64,000 nucleotides of DNA from Bacteroidota bacterium (GTDB lineage: Bacteria; Bacteroidota; Ignavibacteria; Palsa-1295), in contig JAUZNX010000002.1 in the NCBI GenBank assembly GCA_030706745.1, positions 248,001 to 312,000 on the forward strand. The letters run 5' to 3'. Below, piece after piece: positions 59,901 through 64,000 of the stretch; positions within the stretch are counted from its first letter, which is position 1; each line of letters starts with the position of its first letter. Both the position numbers and the translations under genes were made by a program. A model generated the notes under the pieces. The model was not told the origin of the DNA. It saw only the letters and a list, made by a program, of their open reading frames with translations, and did no database searches.

Positions 59901-62900
59901 CTATCACACGAAGCTTGAAATGCGCTTCATGGATACGTATGGTCAGACGTTATTGCTCAATGAGCGGTATCTCCTTGATGACGCGTCGATTGCCCAGTCG
60001 GATTTTCGTGCTTGTTTTCCACATGTCCTAAAGATTTTCATCGATGGCTTCTATCATCTCGAAGCTCCTGCGCTGCAGCTCCTAAGCGCATTCGATTCGA
60101 CGAGCGATTTGCTCACCATCATCTCACTGGATTTTGATGAGGAAAACGTCTCGCTCTTTGGTGGTGTCATCGAGCTTCAATCGAGATTAGAGGCAATGGG
60201 GTTCAGCGCACGCGAAGCGTCGAAATCCAATTCGAATGAAATAATCGGCAAAGGGCAATCTGGAATTGCCACATATGCAGATGTGCGCGCATTGCTTCGA
60301 CGCCATCTCTTCACCAATCTGGATGAAGCCTTCGAACCTATTGCATCGCCGCAGATTAAGTATTTCGAGGCTGCGAACCCGCTGGCTGAGATGGACGAAA
60401 TCGCGAAGCAGATAAAGTTGATATGGGAGCACGATACGGAAGTGCGAAGCGACCTCTCGCGGATCGTAGTCGCCATGCCGGTGATTGAGGATTACGCACT
60501 GATCGCGCGCGAGGTCTTTCGTCGATGTGGAATTCCGGTCGAGATTGCAGATCGCGAACGGCTCGATCGCGCGCCGCTTTTTCTCGCGTTACTTTCATTG
60601 TTCGATCTGGTACGTCCGACTCCTCACGTTCGCCAGGTCCGGCGCGCACTGGGCAGTCCATATTTCGACTTTCGTCGCTCGCCCGACAAGTCCATTGACA
60701 GTCAGAACCTGCTGACGGTGCTCCTACACGATAGGCCTACTGGCGATCTGGCAGGATGGCTCCGCAGTCTTGCTGCACGAGAAGATTCCATTCGCGCGTC
60801 CATCGAAGCATCCAGCGATTCCGATGAAGCCGAGCGGCTGACTTTTGAAGCGGATCGGCTTGCGGCTGCACGCTTGGATCTCAGTCATCTACGTGCATTA
60901 CTCGTGCCATTTACCACGGTGTTGAAGCCAAAGGCCTTCGTTCAAACTCTGCGCAATCTTTTCGAGAATCTCGGAGTGCGCGAACGACTTCTTGCATCGA
61001 GCCGAGAGACAATCGGAATCGGGCATCTCGAACGCGACACTCGCGCCTATCGCGCCATCATTCAGGTAACGGAAGAACTCGAGTCCCTTTTTCGTCTGCT
61101 CGAACTTCAGAATCAGCCTCATACCGTAGCGTTCTATGTCGAGCGATTGAAGGCGGCGTCGATCTTCCATCGGTTCAGTGGTCGTGCGCGCGCAGGAGTA
61201 GTGCACATTACTCCATTGACACAAGCAGTCGCTACGCCAGCCGATTACCTGTTCGTCGCAGGTCTCGCCGAAGGGGCGCTGCCAAGAGCATATCAGCCGC
61301 AGGTGTTTCTGATGGATTCGCATCAGCGTGGCGAGCAAAAGCAATTGCGTGAAGATCGCGTACTCTTTTATCAGGCTCTGACCCATGCTCGCAAGCAACT
61401 TATTCTCAGTGTTCCGCAACGCACGCTCGCTGGCGGTGAATTATCGCGCTCCATGTTTCTCGATGTCCTTTCGGAAGTGGTAAAATGGCACGAGTTGCCA
61501 AAGGCCATTGGTGCATTCTCGTGGCACGATCTTCATGAGTCGGCGGGCAAACTTGCGGCAGTGGACCCCAATTGGCTTGAACGATTAGAGCGTGGCGTCG
61601 ACGAGATCAATGCGATCACGGAGTCCGTTTCGGTACTCCGCGATCGTGTGCCACGCATACTTGCGATGGAGCAACAGCGGGCTAAGTTTGCAGATACAAT
61701 CTATCGCGGGCATCTCGATCTCGCGGAATTGACACCCGATGAACGCAAGTCGTTGGACGACAACCGATCTCGGATTTGGTCGGTCACCCAGCTTGAACTC
61801 TATGCCGGATGTCCCTTCAAGTATTTCGCGGAGCGCGTTCTGACACTCGGCCATGATGAAGAGCGCGAGGATGGACTCGATGCACGCGAACGTGGCTCCG
61901 CCCTGCATGAAATTCTTCGAGACTTCCTGACCACGCGACGCGACCAAATGCGCCAGTGGATACAGGATTTGCCCGAGCATGAAATGGAAAGTGCCTATAC
62001 CGATCTCCAGGAAGCCGCGGAGCGGCACTTTGCCTCGCTGGCCTCGCGACATCCAAGCCACTCCGAACATCCTTTTTGGCGATTGGATCGAGAGCGGTTG
62101 CTCTCTGACACCGGACCGACTGAAAACGTATTGCGGCGGTTCGTTCGCCGCGAGCGCGAGCTTGCACCATACGAACAGCGCCCACGATTTTTTGAGGTGA
62201 GCTTCGGCTCTTCGATGAATCGCACATCCACGGGGCCATGTGATCCAACACTCTCTTGCGATGAACCGGTAACGGTCGGAGGGATACGGCTGCGGGGGCG
62301 CATCGATCGTATCGACCAAAGTGACGATTCCTTTTCGATTATCGACTATAAGTCTGGCAAGGAAATCCCGCCATTTCGAAGTATCGAGCGCGGACTCTCG
62401 CTCCAGTTGCCATTGTATCTGCGCGTGGCTGAGGACTTGCTTCGAAGTCACGTTCCTGAACTTCAAGGCGTCGCGGCGCTCTATTATCATCTGATGGATC
62501 CGGAGTCGAAGCGTGCGCCGGGGCTTGCTGTTCGCGAGTTCATGGAGCGATCGTTCGAAAATCTCGGGCAGCGGAATCGCGGGATTCTCGATTCGCCCGA
62601 AGATCTGGAAGCGATGATCGAACAGACGATTGCAAAGGCCCAAGGGTATGTCGAGGGAATTGCCGCTGGCAATTTTCGGCTCGTTAGTCAGGACTTGATG
62701 AAGAGCCAATGCCCAAACTGTAGCTATGCCGCAGTCTGCCGGGTCCGCGAGGCAGACGAATTGGGCGTCCTGACAAACTAGCCGATCCAGAAGGAATTTT
62801 CTTTGGGGATGACTGTTCCTTTCCCTGAAGCTCATCCTGAATTCAGCAATTGGTAGTTGGATGGATCGGGATTGTTCTCTAATATGTGTGCCCCGAATGT

Positions 62901-64000
62901 CGAGCAAGACTAAAGTCCAATCGTCTCCGCCTGCGATGGAGTCGCCGCTGGGAATTGCGGCCGGACCGGAAGGGGCTGTCACGTCTATAATTAGTTCTGC
63001 ATCACCATTGAGCAGCCCACAACGGCAGATCGAGGATAGCCGCCTGTTTTCGTCGTTGTTCGACGAACTTGGCGAGGCAGTCCTTATTTCCGATAAGACC
63101 GGCAAGATCGTCCGCGTCAATCGGGCGGCTACCCGAATTCTCGGCATGTCCGAGGGCGAACTGACTAGTCTCCGGCACGACGATGAAGCCTGGCAAGCGG
63201 TCTTCGAAGATGGGACTCCAGTCCCAACAACGGACCTGCCCGGCGTGCGGGCCTTACGCGAGGGGAAGCCAATCAGCAGCATTGAAATCGGAATTCTTCG
63301 AACCGATGGCCGGCTGATCTGGATTCTCGAGAGCGCGGCACCAATTATGGGGGAAGGTGGGGAAATCTCTGGTGTCATCATCACATTTCCGGATGTCACG
63401 GCAATTGTCAAGCAGCGGCAAGAGCTCCGCGAACTCAGCGCCCAATTCCAACTCGAACGCGATCGCGCCAACAAAGCCAATCGGTTGAAGTCCGCATTTC
63501 TTGCGACGATGTCGCACGAAATCCGCACTCCAATGACGGCCATTCTGGGCTTTTCGGATGTCCTTTCTTCCGAATTGGCCAACCGTGTTTCCGAGCAGCA
63601 TTATACATTTCTCCGGTCTATCAATATTTCGGGTAAGCGGCTGCTGAATTTGCTCAACGATATTCTCGACATGTCGAAGATCGAGTCTGGCCGGATCGAT
63701 TTGGCCGAAGTCGAGCTTGATATCGACGCCGAAATCGAGGCTGCCGTTACTCCGCTCACATGGATCGCACGACAGAAGTCCCTTGATGTTCGGGTCGAGC
63801 ACCATCCCGAAACACTTGTTATCGAGGGCGACCGTCATCGGTTTGGACAAGTGCTGACCAATGTGATCAGTAACGCGATCAAGTTCACTCGTGCAGGATC
63901 GATCACGATTCGTACTTCGCTCATCGAAGAGATGGGGTCGCCCCTGGCAACCGTGGCGATCGAGGACACCGGCATTGGTATCAGTCCGGATTTCTTGCCA

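Overview
The window reads as chromosomal DNA from a Gram-negative member of the Bacteroidota/Chlorobi (FCB) lineage, possibly of Kapabacteria/Ignavibacteria type (inference). The main evidence is nine secreted proteins that end in a type IX secretion (T9SS) type-A-like sorting domain, with motifs such as YDMLGR and LVPGTY. T9SS is known only from this lineage. Two promoter-like sites also match the Bacteroidota consensus (TTG, 20 bases, TAnnTTTG). lpxD, OmpA-type and beta-barrel proteins and many lipoproteins indicate an outer membrane. Genes are tightly packed, and several convergent pairs touch or overlap.

Layout. 1-2.0 kb: hemN (cut by the window edge) and a RIC/ScdA-type di-iron repair protein. 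2.0-3.2 kb: mostly non-coding, with tRNA-Lys(CTT), an orphan terminator and a Bacteroidota promoter. 3.2-5.5 kb: operon of lipoprotein, beta-barrel and a second, paralogous lipoprotein. 5.6-9.4 kb: two tandem paralogous T9SS cargo proteins. 9.5-15.5 kb: outer-membrane protein, lpdA, a secreted cyclophilin with a sorting domain, a fatty-acid desaturase and two small secreted proteins. 16.0-19.1 kb: a complete IS1595-family transposon. 19.3-24.5 kb: kbl, a small metal-type Cys protein with an outer-membrane partner, and comEC. 24.5-31.9 kb: IgGFc-binding-like T9SS protein, dtd, another T9SS protein, lpxD, dprA. 31.9-38.4 kb: a tripeptidyl-peptidase-II-like protease, a lipoprotein, a VWA-OmpA protein, aat and a DUF1761 protein. 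38.5-47.6 kb: three large T9SS proteins, tRNA-Lys(TTT) and a coiled-coil lipoprotein. 47.8-53.8 kb: a leftward operon of SDR reductase, serS, lysA, asd and an MFS transporter. 53.9-57.5 kb: a giant beta-propeller T9SS protein. 57.6-64 kb: truA, an M48 lipoprotein protease, an AddB-like nuclease and a PAS histidine kinase cut by the window end.

The most interesting item is the 3.1-kb IS1595-family element at 15997-19102. Its near-perfect terminal repeats are flanked by an exact 8-bp target duplication (CCCGTAAA). Besides the transposase it carries an XRE regulator overlapping a gene whose product has a HEPN-type RNxxxH motif (a candidate toxin-antitoxin or defence pair), a 295-aa unknown protein and two small genes. 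A dyad, CGTTATA-C-TATAACG, lies directly before the transposase start, so the XRE protein may control both the pair and transposition. Other points are an intrinsic terminator inside the comEC coding sequence, an intergenic heptamer repeat family that has become part of a signal peptide, and homogenised sorting domains in the tandem paralogs.
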